DNA of 33,761 nt from Mesorhizobium plurifarium. Its GTDB lineage: Bacteria > Pseudomonadota > Alphaproteobacteria > Rhizobiales > Rhizobiaceae. Position 1 is the stretch's first letter; each line of letters opens with the position of its first letter. A model generated the notes under the pieces. The model worked only from the letters and a program-made list of their open reading frames with translations. It was not told the DNA's origin and did no database searches. The position numbers and the translations under genes are program-made. Shown here piece by piece: positions 8,262 to 16,664 of the stretch. The DNA lies in assembly GCA_000824785.1 (NCBI GenBank), contig CCNB01000004.1:693675-727435 (forward strand), read 5' to 3'.

Positions 8262-9170
8262 TCAGACCGGATTGGGCAGGTAGCTGTTCCCTCCCCGGCA
8301 TTGCTTCAGATAATCCAACGCCCGCGCCTGGCCGGTGATCTCCAGGTCGCCGCGATAGACCGGATCGTGCCAGCCCTCGATGTCGATGGCGCCCTTGTAG
8401 CCGGCCAGCCGCAACTCGCTGATCACCCGCGTCCAGTCGCTGTCGCCGAAACCCGGCGTGCGCATCTGCACGAAAGGCAGGCTGCCGAACACGCCATGCT
8501 CGCGGATCACGTCCCAGCGCACGGTCGCGTCCTTGCCGTGGACGTGGAAGATGCGCGGCGCCCATTTGCGGATCTGCGGGATCGGATCGATGAGGTAGAC
8601 GAGCTGGTGGCAGGGCTCCCATTCGAGCCCGAGATTGTCGTTGGGCAACTCGTTGAACATCAGCTCCCAGGCGTCCGGGTTATGCGCGATGTTCCAGTCG
8701 CCGCTCGCCCAGTTGCCGTCCATGGCGCAGTTCTCGAAGGCAATGCGCACGCCCTTGTCGGCGGCACGTCTGGCCAGCGGTCCCCACACCTCGCGGAAGC
8801 GCGGCAGGCTGTCGGTCAGCTTCTTGCCGCGCAGGCGGCCGGTGAAGCCGCAGACCATGGAAGTGCCGAACAGATGCGCGTTGTCGATCACCGTCTCCCA
8901 AGCCTGGAGCACGCCGCGATCGACCTCGCCGCTCTCAAGCGGATTGCCGAACACGCCGATCGAGGACACGGTGACGTCGGCATCGCCGATCGCTTCGCGG
9001 ATTTCGCCCGCCAGGCGCTTCAGGTCCTTGCCGCCCAGCGTCTGCCAGAAGAAAGGCTGGATGCTCTCGAAGCCGAGCGGCAGGATCTGCCTGACATAGG
9101 CGGCCGGATCGTCGAGATTGGCCCGCACCATGGTGCCGATCCTGATATCGAGAAGCGGGTTTGGCATCAT
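8262..9170 (-). CDS. Sugar phosphate isomerase/epimerase family protein (xylose-isomerase-like TIM barrel)
   Basis: Predicted cytoplasmic isomerase or epimerase for the imported sugar or its oxidised form. The 302-residue protein matches the xylose-isomerase-like TIM barrel family: metal-ligand candidates appear in RIAFENCAMDG (Glu), NLGLEWEPCHQL (Glu, His), HVHGKDA (His, Asp) and AIDIEGWHD (Glu, His) at the ends of successive strands, the usual pattern. The start overlaps the stop of the upstream oxidoreductase gene by 4 bp (ATGATG at 9165-9170 allows either Met), with AAGGA just upstream. Pairing of this family with a Gfo/Idh/MocA dehydrogenase is common in inositol and rare-sugar catabolism, but the exact reaction cannot be read from sequence. 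Confidence 0.85.
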   Translation of the reverse strand: MMPNPLLDIRIGTMVRANLDDPAAYVRQILPLGFESIQPFFWQTLGGKDLKRLAGEIREAIGDADVTVSSIGVFGNPLESGEVDRGVLQAWETVIDNAHLFGTSMVCGFTGRLRGKKLTDSLPRFREVWGPLARRAADKGVRIAFENCAMDGNWASGDWNIAHNPDAWELMFNELPNDNLGLEWEPCHQLVYLIDPIPQIRKWAPRIFHVHGKDATVRWDVIREHGVFGSLPFVQMRTPGFGDSDWTRVISELRLAGYKGAIDIEGWHDPVYRGDLEITGQARALDYLKQCRGGNSYLPNPV

Positions 9171-10198
9171 CGTGCTTCCTTGGCGATTGCCACGCGCCGC
9201 CCACTCTCCGCGCTCTCGATCGCGCCGAAGACCATGGCGAGGCTTTTGATGTTGTCGGCGCCGCGGGTCTCCGGCTCGGTGCCGGTCTCGATCGCGCGCA
9301 TGAAATCCTGGATGATGCCGAGATGTCCGCCGACGCGGTCGGCTGGGTCGAGCGCCGGCACCTCGATGGCTTCCGTCTTGTCGATGATACCGTCGCGGCC
9401 GGACGCAACCACCTCGGCCTTCAGTCCGTCATGGCCGTCCCACAGCAGGCTGCCGCGCTCGGCGACGATGCGCCAGCTGCCTTCCCAACTGGTGCGGAAG
9501 CCGTCCGCGCACCAGGAGCCGGCATAGGTGAAGACCTTGCCGCCGCCGAAATCGAACACCGCGCTGGCCGACGAGCCCTGACGGTACCAGGAATTGGCCG
9601 GCTCCCATTCCTGGCAATAGACGCTGGCCGGTTCGCCGGCGACCATGTAGCGCGCGGCGTCGAAGGTGTGGATCGCCATGTCGAGCAACAGCACGTGGCG
9701 CATCTCCTCGCGAAAGCCGCCGAAATGCGGCGCGACGAAGAAGTCGGCATGGATGCTGGTCGGCTGGCCGATGGCGCCGGAATCGAGGAACCGCCTGATC
9801 CGCCTGACATTGGCGACATAGCGCCGGTTCTGGACGACGGCATGGACGCGCCCGGCCTGGCGCGCCGCCGCGATGATGGCCCGCGCATTGTCGGGGCTGT
9901 CGGCCAGCGGCTTTTCGGTGAGCAGGTGGCAGCGATGGGCAAAGGCCGAAAGCGCGACCTCGCGGCGCGCGGCGGGGACCACGACATCGAACACGGCGTC
10001 GGGCTTCGTCTCGGCGAGAACCGCATCGAGGCTGGTGCCGATGACGGCGCTGCCGAGATCGTATTCGCGCGCCCTCGCCCACGCCCGTTCGGCATCGAGA
10101 TCGACGAGGCCGGCAATGGCGAGCCCATCGATCCGCCTTGCGGCGTCGAGCCAGTGCTTGCTCATGGCTCCGCACCCGACCAGGACGACCTTCATCAT
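9167..10198 (-). CDS. Gfo/Idh/MocA family NAD(P)-dependent oxidoreductase
   Basis: Predicted cytoplasmic sugar or polyol dehydrogenase, 343 residues. The N-terminal Rossmann fold shows VVLVGCGAMSKHW (glycine motif, residues 4-16) and the acidic cofactor residue in GLVDLD. The family motif LLTEKPLADSPDNA contains the EKP signature, and LLLDMAIHTFDAARYM contains the conserved D-x-x-x-H of the catalytic region. It is the first gene of the sugar operon, transcribed away from the LacI-family gene across the tandem operators, and overlaps the isomerase gene by 4 bp. The start has GGAGG upstream; ATGs at 10198 and 10195 are both possible. Substrate is unknown. Confidence 0.9.
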   Translation of the reverse strand: MMKVVLVGCGAMSKHWLDAARRIDGLAIAGLVDLDAERAWARAREYDLGSAVIGTSLDAVLAETKPDAVFDVVVPAARREVALSAFAHRCHLLTEKPLADSPDNARAIIAAARQAGRVHAVVQNRRYVANVRRIRRFLDSGAIGQPTSIHADFFVAPHFGGFREEMRHVLLLDMAIHTFDAARYMVAGEPASVYCQEWEPANSWYRQGSSASAVFDFGGGKVFTYAGSWCADGFRTSWEGSWRIVAERGSLLWDGHDGLKAEVVASGRDGIIDKTEAIEVPALDPADRVGGHLGIIQDFMRAIETGTEPETRGADNIKSLAMVFGAIESAESGRRVAIAKEAR

Positions 10199-10258
10199 CC
10201 AGCGCTCCTCCTCGGCTCGGCCCCTCCAGGCCGAGTGTCACGGCATTTCCGGCATCAC

Positions 10259-10286
10259 CGTAAACGTTTTTCCGTAAACGTTTACG
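10259..10286. promoter_or_regulatory. Tandem LacI-type operators
   Basis: CGTAAACGTTTACG (10273-10286) is a perfect 14-bp palindrome with the central CG typical of LacI/GalR operators. A second, imperfect copy begins at 10259 (CGTAAACGTTTTTC), exactly 14 bp away. Both lie between the sugar operon and the LacI-family gene. Confidence 0.85.
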
Positions 10287-10315
10287 AGAACACACCCGAT
10301 GACGTAGAATGTCAA
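10287..10315 (-). promoter_or_regulatory. Candidate promoter of the sugar operon
   Basis: On the minus strand a perfect -35 box TTGACA (10310-10315) is followed after 17 bp by TGTTCT (10287-10292), a poor -10 box. The perfect operator begins right after it, where a repressor would block transcription start. Confidence 0.4.
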
Positions 10316-10395
10316 TCGGCTGCTCGCGAAAATCGACATCCACTGCTTGGCCTGAAGGGCGGCCGGTGCTAGCGAAGACAGGGGGAGAACCGGCC

Positions 10396-11421
10396 TTGGC
10401 GTCCAGCATCCACGATCTCGCGCGTCATCTGAACATTTCGATCGGCACCGTGTCGCGCGCGCTGAACGGTCGCGCCGATGTCAATGCCGAGACGCGCCAG
10501 CGCGTGCTGGAGGCCGCCAGGAAGCTGAACTATTCGCCCAACCAGTCGGGCCGCAGCCTGAGGAAAGGCGCCACCCATTCGATCGCCTTCATGCTGCAAC
10601 CGCATCCCGGCGACCAGCAATATGGCGAGCCCTTCTTCATCCCGTTCCTGACCGGTCTGCAGGCGCGGCTCGCCGAGCATGACCTGGATCTGATGGTCGT
10701 CATGGGCGAGCCCGGCCAATATCAGCCGGAGAGGCTGCGCCGCGTCGTTGAGACGCGCCGGGCCGACGCGGTCGTGTTGGCCAATACGCGGCGGGAAGAC
10801 GATCGGATCGACTATCTCAGCAAGGCCGGATTTCCCTTCGCCACGCTTGGCCGAAGTCAATCCGGCGGCGACGCCTATCCTTCGCTCGACATCGATTTCG
10901 AGAGGGCGGGTGAGGAAGCCGTCGACCGGCTGGTCGCGCGCGGCCACCGCCGCATTGCCGCCATCCGCCCTTCGCTCGATCTCAACTTCGGCTACCTGTT
11001 CCTCGACGGCTACCGCAAGGCTCTGAAGCGGCACGGCATCGAAATCGACCCCGGCATGATCGCCGACGGCTTCATCAACGAGACCGGCGGCTATCAGGTG
11101 ACGCCGCGCGTCATGCTCTCCAGGGACCGGCCGACAGCCATCATCTTCAACAATGACGCAATGGCGCTCGGCGGCTGCAAGGCGCTGGCCGAGATGGGCA
11201 TCAGGCCCGGCCACGACATCGCGGTGATCGTCATCGTCGACACGCCGCTCTGCCGCTATTTCTCGCCGGCGCTGACGGCCTTCCGTCCATCGCTGGAGCC
11301 AATGGGCCGGCGTCTGGCCGAAATGCTGCTCGCCTCCCTCCCCGCCTTTGCCGGCCCCGAAGGCACGCACATCATCCGCGAGGTCTGGCCGCTGGAGCTG
11401 GTCGCAAGAGAGAGCGATTGA
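10396..11421 (+). CDS. LacI-family transcriptional regulator
   Basis: DNA-binding repressor, probably of the divergent sugar operon. The preferred start is TTG at 10396, placed eight bases after AGGGGGAG; this gives a 341-residue protein that begins directly with the helix-turn-helix (SSIHDLARHLNISIGTVSRA, hinge helix near residues 45-57 ending YSPNQSGRSLRKG), the normal LacI layout. In-frame starts at 10309 (ATG) and 10366 (GTG) would add non-family residues. The remainder is a periplasmic-binding-protein-like ligand domain (DADAVVLAN-like strand, SLDIDFERAGEEAVDRLVARGHRRIA, PTAIIFNNDAMALGGCKAL). The ligand is probably the transported sugar or a product. A 9-bp hairpin follows the stop. Confidence 0.9.
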   Translation: MASSIHDLARHLNISIGTVSRALNGRADVNAETRQRVLEAARKLNYSPNQSGRSLRKGATHSIAFMLQPHPGDQQYGEPFFIPFLTGLQARLAEHDLDLMVVMGEPGQYQPERLRRVVETRRADAVVLANTRREDDRIDYLSKAGFPFATLGRSQSGGDAYPSLDIDFERAGEEAVDRLVARGHRRIAAIRPSLDLNFGYLFLDGYRKALKRHGIEIDPGMIADGFINETGGYQVTPRVMLSRDRPTAIIFNNDAMALGGCKALAEMGIRPGHDIAVIVIVDTPLCRYFSPALTAFRPSLEPMGRRLAEMLLASLPAFAGPEGTHIIREVWPLELVARESD

Positions 11422-11433
11422 GACGGAGCTTTC

Positions 11434-11456
11434 CCTTCTCCCCTTGTGGGAGAAGG
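11434..11456 (+). terminator. Hairpin after the LacI-family gene, repeat-like
   Basis: CCTTCTCCC (11434-11442) pairs perfectly with GGGAGAAGG (11448-11456) around CTTGT. It follows the LacI stop by 12 bp and lacks a T-run. The same palindrome type recurs widely between rhizobial genes (recollection), so it may be a repeat that serves as a terminator. Confidence 0.5.
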
Positions 11457-11576
11457 AAACTGTCACGCAACCATCACGTTCACGTCCTAGACCGCTCGAC
11501 GGCAAGGGCTGCCCGCATCGTCGATCCGCGCCCTTTTGAGCCAATAGCCGCTCTGCTCGTCACGAAGGGGATATCG

Positions 11577-13058
11577 ATGAAACGTCTCAACCGAACCGTC
11601 GCGCTCGGCGCGGCACTTGCCCTGTTCACCACGCTGACCCCGGCACTCGCCGACGGCGTCGCCTATGTCAACAAGGGGCTCGTCGGCGTCGGCCGCATTC
11701 CGGCCAGCCAGAAGGACAAGTTCGGCGAGACGTTCGGTTCGGGTTCCGGCATGTCGATCGACGCCAAGTCCTGGGCGCGCGACGGCGCCAGCTACAAGGG
11801 CTCGCTCTGGCTGCTGCCGGACCGCGGCTACAACGTCGTCGGCACCACCGATTATCGCCCGCGCCTCAACACCATCGCCATCGAGCTGACTCCGACCGCT
11901 CCAGGTGCCGCGCCCGCCGCAGGGCAGGAACAGACCGGCGTCAAGGCGACACTCTCCGACACGATGCTCTTGACCGACGACAAGGGCGCCGACGCCACCG
12001 GGCTTGATCCGCTGAACGGCGTGCGCCCGGCCACCGGCGAGATGCCGATCCTGCCGCAGGCCGACAACGGCAAGCTTTCGCTGGACGACGAGGCGATCGT
12101 GCGCCTGGCGGACGGTACGATGTTCATCTCCGACGAATATGGCCCGAACATTTACCGCTTCTCGGCCGAAGGCCGCCTGATGTCGGCGACCCAGCCGCCG
12201 GCCGCGCTGGTGCCGATCCGGCACGGCAAGCCGAACTTCGCTTCCGACAATCCTGGCCCGGGCGCGGCCGAGCCCGATCCGAAGGACCCCGAGACCGGCC
12301 GCCAGAACAACCAGGGCCTCGAAGGCATGTCGATGACGCCGGACGGCAAGTTCCTGATCGCCGTGCTGCAGTCGGCGGCCCGCCAGGATGGCGGCGATTC
12401 CGGCTCGACCCGCCAGAACACCCGCGCGCTGGTCTATGATGCATCCGACCTCGCCCACCTCAAGCTGGCGCACGAATATGTCGTGCCGCTGCCGGTCTTC
12501 AAGGACGCCAAGGGCAAGACCAAGGTCGCGGCGCAGAGCGAGATCGTGGCGCTGTCCGACAAGAGCTTCCTGATGCTGGCGCGGGACTCGGGCAACGGCC
12601 AGGGTCTCAAGGGGGACGAGTCGGTCTACCGCAAGATCGAGATCGTCGACCTCTCCGCCGCGACCGATATCGCCAACGGTCCGTTCGACGCCGCCGACAA
12701 GCCGGTCGCGCCGAAGGGCGTGCTCGACCCTTCGGTGACGCCAGCCAAGCTGACCTCGTTCATCGACATCAACGACAAGGCCGAGCTCGGCCGCTTCGGC
12801 CTGCACAATGGCGCGCCGAACGACAGGAACAACCTCTCGGAGAAGTGGGAGGCGATGTCGCTGGTCAGCGTGCTCGATCCGAAGCTGCCCGACGACTATT
12901 TCCTGTTCGTCGCCAACGACAACGATTTCCTCACCCAGGACGGCTTCCAGGTCGGCGCGTCCTACAAGGCCGAGGACGGCGCCGATGTCGACACCACCTT
13001 CCTGGTCTACCAGGTCACCCTGCCTGGACTGTCCGGGAACAGCCTCGCCGCGAACTAG
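11577..13058 (+). CDS. Secreted esterase-like phytase-family protein
   Basis: A 493-residue exported protein of the family annotated as 'esterase-like activity of phytase'. The start at 11577 has AAGGGG upstream and yields a signal peptide (MKRLNRTVALGAALALFTTL, cleavage near ALA-D at 25/26). Family features in the mature part are SGSGMSIDAKSW, LLPDRGYNVVGTTDYRPRLN, the central DDEAIVRLADGTMFISDEYGPNIYRFSAEG and NNQGLEGMSMTPDGKFLIAVLQS, the last two repeated propeller-blade-like motifs. True phytase activity is not established for most members, so the substrate stays open. It is monocistronic: a strong hairpin follows it, and the next gene has its own start. Confidence 0.85.
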   Translation: MKRLNRTVALGAALALFTTLTPALADGVAYVNKGLVGVGRIPASQKDKFGETFGSGSGMSIDAKSWARDGASYKGSLWLLPDRGYNVVGTTDYRPRLNTIAIELTPTAPGAAPAAGQEQTGVKATLSDTMLLTDDKGADATGLDPLNGVRPATGEMPILPQADNGKLSLDDEAIVRLADGTMFISDEYGPNIYRFSAEGRLMSATQPPAALVPIRHGKPNFASDNPGPGAAEPDPKDPETGRQNNQGLEGMSMTPDGKFLIAVLQSAARQDGGDSGSTRQNTRALVYDASDLAHLKLAHEYVVPLPVFKDAKGKTKVAAQSEIVALSDKSFLMLARDSGNGQGLKGDESVYRKIEIVDLSAATDIANGPFDAADKPVAPKGVLDPSVTPAKLTSFIDINDKAELGRFGLHNGAPNDRNNLSEKWEAMSLVSVLDPKLPDDYFLFVANDNDFLTQDGFQVGASYKAEDGADVDTTFLVYQVTLPGLSGNSLAAN

Positions 13059-13117
13059 TTCTGCTTCGGGTCGTGTGCCGAGCGGCATACGGCCGGGCGC
13101 GGAAGGGATGCATGAGC

Positions 13118-13148
13118 ATCAGGCCTGCGATAGCATCGCGGGCCTGAT
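13118..13148 (+). terminator. Long hairpin terminator after the phytase-family gene
   Basis: A 14-bp stem with one T-G wobble (13118-13131 with 13135-13148) closes a 3-nt AGC loop and is followed by TGATTTT, a short T-rich tail. It sits 60 bp past the stop codon. The second arm includes the TTG at 13148, so that codon is not a likely start for the next gene. Confidence 0.75.
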
Positions 13149-13165
13149 TGATTTTCGGTGCTGCC

Positions 13166-14632
13166 ATGGATGACGACAAGCCCGCTCGAAGGCGGACCCA
13201 CGACCTGACCAGCGGCCCTATCCCGCGCACGCTGCTGTTGTTCGCGCTGCCGGTTCTGGGCTCCAACGTGCTGCAGTCGCTCAACGGCTCGATCAACGCG
13301 GTCTGGGTCGGCCGCTTCCTCGGCGAAGCGGCGCTGACGGCGACCTCCAACGCCAATCTGGTGTTGTTCCTCATTCTCGGCACCGTCTTCGGCATCGGCA
13401 TGGCGGCGACCATCCTGGTGGCGCAGTCGGTCGGTGCCCGCGACCTGCCCGAGGCGAAGCGCATCGTCGGCACCAGCGCCACCTTCTTCTTCCTCGTCTC
13501 GGTCGTGTTCGCCGTCTGCGGCTGGATCTGGGTCGACGCCATCCTGACCGGGCTCGGCACGCCGGCCGATGCCTTGCCGCTGGCGCGCGCCTACTTGCGC
13601 ATCATCTTCGTCGCCGTGCCGATGATGAATCTCTTGTCCTTCGTCATGACCGTGCTGCGCGGCGCCGGCGACTCACGAACCCCTTTTGTCTTCATGGCAC
13701 TGGCGGTCGTTCTCGACGTCGTGCTCAATCCGCTGCTGATCCGCGGCATCGGCCCCTTCCCCGAAATCGGCATCGCCGGCTCGGCGACCTCGACGCTCAT
13801 CGGCCAGACGGTCAGCGTGATCGCCATCCTGGTCGTGCTTTATGTGCGCAAACACCCGTTGCGGCTGGCAGGCGCCGACCTCGCCTTGCTGCGGCCCGAT
13901 CCGGCGCTGCTGCGCATCGTCGTCTTCAAGGGCGTCCCGATGGGCCTGCAGATGATCGTCATCTCGGCCGCCGCGCTCACCGTGATGGGCATCGTCAACT
14001 CCTATGGCTCGCAGGTCGCCGCTGCTTACGGCATCGCGGCCCAGCTCTGGACCTACATCCAGATGCCGGCTCTGGCGATCGGCGCCGCCGTTTCCTCGAT
14101 GGCGGCGCAGAATGTCGGCGCCGGCCGTTGGGACCGCATCGGCCAGGTCGCGGCGTCCGGCGTCGGCTTCAACCTGGTGCTGACCGGCGCGCTGGTGGCG
14201 CTGCTTTTCGCCTTCGACCGCCCGGTCCTCGGCCTCTTCCTCAGCAACGACAGTGCGGCGATCGACATCGCCGCCCACATCAATAAGGCGGCGTCCTGGT
14301 CGTTCATCCTGTTCGGCGTCACCATCGTGCTGTTCGCCACCGTGCGCGCCACCGGCGCCGTCATGCCGCCGCTGATCATCCTGATCATCTCGGTGCTGAT
14401 CATCCGCACCGGCTTTGCCTATTCGATGCGCAGCGTCATCGGCCAGGAAGCACTGTGGTGGAGCTTTCCGGCCGGCTCGATCGCCTCGCTCGTGCTCGCC
14501 GCCGCCTATTACCGCTTCGGCCGCTGGCGCACGATGCATATGATCGAGGACCGGCCGGCCGCCGGCGAGCCGCCCGACACCGGCCTCGGCGTGCCGCGCC
14601 AGCGCGCGCAACTCCTGCCGGAGACAGAATAG
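13166..14632 (+). CDS. MATE family efflux transporter
   Basis: Inner-membrane antiporter that expels drugs or other organic cations using a Na+ or H+ gradient. The 488-residue protein has twelve predicted helices in two halves, each opening with the MATE pattern: GPIPRTLLLFALPVLGSNVLQSLNGSINAVWVGRFLGEAALTA-like residues near 12-55, and KGVPMGLQMIVISAAALTVMGIVNSYGSQVAAAYG in the second half; AAQNVGAGRWDRI after it is also conserved. The start at ATG 13166 has no clear Shine-Dalgarno site; the TTG at 13148 lies in the preceding terminator stem. The gene converges on the MFS gene with a composite repeat between them. Substrate is unknown. Confidence 0.9.
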   Translation: MDDDKPARRRTHDLTSGPIPRTLLLFALPVLGSNVLQSLNGSINAVWVGRFLGEAALTATSNANLVLFLILGTVFGIGMAATILVAQSVGARDLPEAKRIVGTSATFFFLVSVVFAVCGWIWVDAILTGLGTPADALPLARAYLRIIFVAVPMMNLLSFVMTVLRGAGDSRTPFVFMALAVVLDVVLNPLLIRGIGPFPEIGIAGSATSTLIGQTVSVIAILVVLYVRKHPLRLAGADLALLRPDPALLRIVVFKGVPMGLQMIVISAAALTVMGIVNSYGSQVAAAYGIAAQLWTYIQMPALAIGAAVSSMAAQNVGAGRWDRIGQVAASGVGFNLVLTGALVALLFAFDRPVLGLFLSNDSAAIDIAAHINKAASWSFILFGVTIVLFATVRATGAVMPPLIILIISVLIIRTGFAYSMRSVIGQEALWWSFPAGSIASLVLAAAYYRFGRWRTMHMIEDRPAAGEPPDTGLGVPRQRAQLLPETE

Positions 14633-14637
14633 CTATA

Positions 14638-14737
14638 GCAATTCCAGGAAAAGTGCGCAGCGGTTTTCCGTCCGGAATTGCGCCAAAACAAAGAGTTAGA
14701 GCGGTTTGGCGATTCATCGAAACGCTGAACCGCTCTA
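14638..14737. repeat. Composite two-hairpin intergenic repeat, full copy
   Basis: Outer arms GCAATTCC (14638-14645) and GGAATTGC (14674-14681) enclose GGAAAA (14647-14652) and TTTTCC (14664-14669) around the loop GTGCGCAGCGG. A second hairpin follows, TAGAGCGGTT (14697-14706) with AACCGCTCTA (14728-14737), holding CGATTCATCG in its loop. Related copies occur at 26706-26789 and, cut off, at the window end. It lies between convergent genes and could stop transcription from both sides. Confidence 0.75.
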
Positions 14738-14741
14738 AGAC

Positions 14742-15950
14742 TTACCGCGCGTATTTGACGCCGAAACCGAGCGCCACCAGCGAGAAGAGGATGATCATGC
14801 CGGCAAATGCGAGGCTTGCCGTTGTCGCGCTCGCCACGCTCGACAGGATGCCGATGCCGATCACCGGCAGCGCGTTGCCGCAGAAGCAGCAGATGAAGAA
14901 GGCCGAAACCACCTCGGCGCGGCGGTCGGCCGGCGCGATCTGATTCACCACCTGCAGGCCGCCGCGATAGCCGAGCGCCGCCGCCACGCCGCAGAGCGCC
15001 GTCGCGGCGATCATGAGCGCCATCGAGGCGTAGATTTGCGCTGCGACGACCAGTGCCACGGCCGGGATCATCAGGACGAGCGCCGCGAGCATGGTCGAGC
15101 GGCTGGACAGCCGTGCGGTGCCGACAATGGTCACTGCCGCCACGATCGACAATTCGAAGAACAGCCCGCCGGCCTCGGCGTGATTGGTTGCATGGAGCTG
15201 TTGCGCCAGGATGCTCGGTGCCAGCGCTGCGTAGAAACCGACCAGCGCCATGGCGCCGAAGCCCGTCACCGCGGGCGCCACGAATTGCGCGCGGATATCG
15301 TCGGGCACCGAAAGCCGTGGCCGCAGCGAGACGTCCGAGAGCCGCCCCGGACTGGAGACCGTTTCCCGCGTGCGCCAGATCAGCACGGTCACCAACGCAA
15401 GCAGCACGAGATAGACCGCAAATGTCAGCCTGAGCGGCCAGGGCGCATATTGGGCGAGCAGCCCCGCCATGAGCGCGCCGAGCCCAAGACCGATGAAGTT
15501 GGTGCTGGTGGCGATGACGGCCGCGCGCGACTTGTCCTTGCCTTCGATCATCTCCGCAAGCCAGGCGGTGCCGGCGCCCGCGCCGACACCGATGCCAAGG
15601 CCGCTCAGAATGCGGGCGATGTCGAGCCAGGCCAGGTTTTCGGCGAAGAGGAAAAACAGCGCGCTGACCACGGCAACACCCATCGCGGCAAGCGCGGCAG
15701 GACGGCGGCCGATCACATCCGACACCCTACCGAAAAACAGCAGCGCCGCCAGATTCCCGACGACGTAGACGGCATAGACCAGCGTCAGCGTAACCTGCGA
15801 GAAGCCGAAAGCCTGCTTGTAGATCACGTAAAGCGGGGTCAGAGCGGTGCTGCCGGCAAAGAGCGCGGCGATCATTGCGGCGACGGCGGTCATCGCGGCG
15901 CCCCCGCCAAGCTCATGGTCACGCGTCATGGTTTGAGCGTAGCTGGTCAT
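14742..15950 (-). CDS. MFS transporter
   Basis: Major facilitator superfamily inner-membrane transporter with 402 residues and about twelve helices. The inter-helix 2/3 signature appears as FFGRVSDVIGRRPA near residues 65-78, the most reliable family mark, and a second-half equivalent is weak, as usual. The ATG at 15950 has GGAG seven bases upstream and yields an N-terminus of usual length; a longer in-frame reading would overlap the divergent TMEM175-type gene. The intergenic region to that gene holds a 20-bp imperfect palindrome. Direction of transport and substrate cannot be told from sequence; drug or metabolite efflux is the commonest role in such small MFS proteins. Confidence 0.88.
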   Translation of the reverse strand: MTSYAQTMTRDHELGGGAAMTAVAAMIAALFAGSTALTPLYVIYKQAFGFSQVTLTLVYAVYVVGNLAALLFFGRVSDVIGRRPAALAAMGVAVVSALFFLFAENLAWLDIARILSGLGIGVGAGAGTAWLAEMIEGKDKSRAAVIATSTNFIGLGLGALMAGLLAQYAPWPLRLTFAVYLVLLALVTVLIWRTRETVSSPGRLSDVSLRPRLSVPDDIRAQFVAPAVTGFGAMALVGFYAALAPSILAQQLHATNHAEAGGLFFELSIVAAVTIVGTARLSSRSTMLAALVLMIPAVALVVAAQIYASMALMIAATALCGVAAALGYRGGLQVVNQIAPADRRAEVVSAFFICCFCGNALPVIGIGILSSVASATTASLAFAGMIILFSLVALGFGVKYAR

Positions 15951-16013
15951 GGCGATCTCCGGGTTGCAAGCCCAACGCCTAAATAATGGCGCCGTTCCAG
16001 CGAGCGAACGCCC

Positions 16014-16033
16014 TCCTGACAGTTCTGACAGGA
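16014..16033. promoter_or_regulatory. 20-bp imperfect palindrome between divergent MFS and TMEM175-like genes
   Basis: TCCTG-A-CAG-TT-CTG-A-CAGGA has two-fold symmetry at 16 of 20 positions and an internal CTGACAG direct repeat. It lies 64 bp before the MFS start and 53 bp before the TMEM175-like start, a fitting place for a shared operator. No regulator gene adjoins it. Confidence 0.5.
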
Positions 16034-16085
16034 TGGTCAGCCGCTGCATCCTCCCGTAACGTCTGCGCACAGCGAGGGAGGAATC

Positions 16086-16661
16086 ATGGGCAAGGGACGG
16101 GTCGAGGCATTCACCGATGGCGTCGTCGCCATCATCATCACCATCATGGTGCTGGAGCTGAAAGTGCCGCATGGCGAGGATTTTTCAGCCCTTTTGCCGC
16201 TGTGGCCGATCTTCTTCTGCTATGTGCTCTCTTTCATCAATGTCGGCATCTACTGGAACAATCTGCACAACATGTTCCACACCGTGCAGCGCGTCGACGG
16301 GCGCGTGCTCTGGGCCAACCTGAACCTTCTGTTCTGGCTGTCGTTGATGCCGGTGACCACCGCCTTCATGGGTGAAAATGAATTCGCTCCGGCGCCCGTG
16401 GCGGTTTACGGCATCGACCTCGCGCTTTGCGCCGTCGCCTATACCATCCTGGTCATCAAGCTGCGCCATCTGCACGGCGCCGACACGACCTTCGCCAGGG
16501 CCGTCGGCCACGACAAGAAGGGCAAGATCTCGCTGGCGCTCTATATCGTCGCCGTGCTGCTCAGTTTCTTCAACCAGTGGATCAGCGTGGCGATCTACGT
16601 GGTTGTAGCGGCCGTCTGGTTTGCACCCGACAAGCGCTTCGAGAGGCTGATCGAAAAATAG
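16086..16661 (+). CDS. TMEM175-family (DUF1211) potassium-channel-like membrane protein
   Basis: Inner-membrane protein related to prokaryotic TMEM175 K+ channels, which have six helices per subunit and assemble as tetramers. The first helix carries RVEAFTDGVVAIIITIMVLELKVP at residues 5-28, matching the family motif R-x-x-x-F-S-D-x-V-x-A-I with Ser replaced by Thr; later helices are clear near residues 38-56, 78-96, 104-122, 146-160 and 163-180. The total of 191 residues is normal. The ATG follows GAGGGAGGAATC, a strong ribosome site. The gene is divergent from the MFS transporter and ends 3 bp before the convergent stop of a small hypothetical gene. Channel activity is inferred from family only. 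Confidence 0.85.
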   Translation: MGKGRVEAFTDGVVAIIITIMVLELKVPHGEDFSALLPLWPIFFCYVLSFINVGIYWNNLHNMFHTVQRVDGRVLWANLNLLFWLSLMPVTTAFMGENEFAPAPVAVYGIDLALCAVAYTILVIKLRHLHGADTTFARAVGHDKKGKISLALYIVAVLLSFFNQWISVAIYVVVAAVWFAPDKRFERLIEK

Positions 16662-16664
16662 AAC

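Noticed and set aside
108..13058. A phosphate-mobilising locus formed by glucose dehydrogenase and the phytase-like protein
   Set aside because: The genes are 9 kb apart, on opposite strands with unrelated operons between them, and members of this phytase-like family are rarely proven phytases.
13148..13165. Earlier TTG start of the MATE gene
   Set aside because: The codon lies in the second arm of the preceding terminator hairpin and has no ribosome site.
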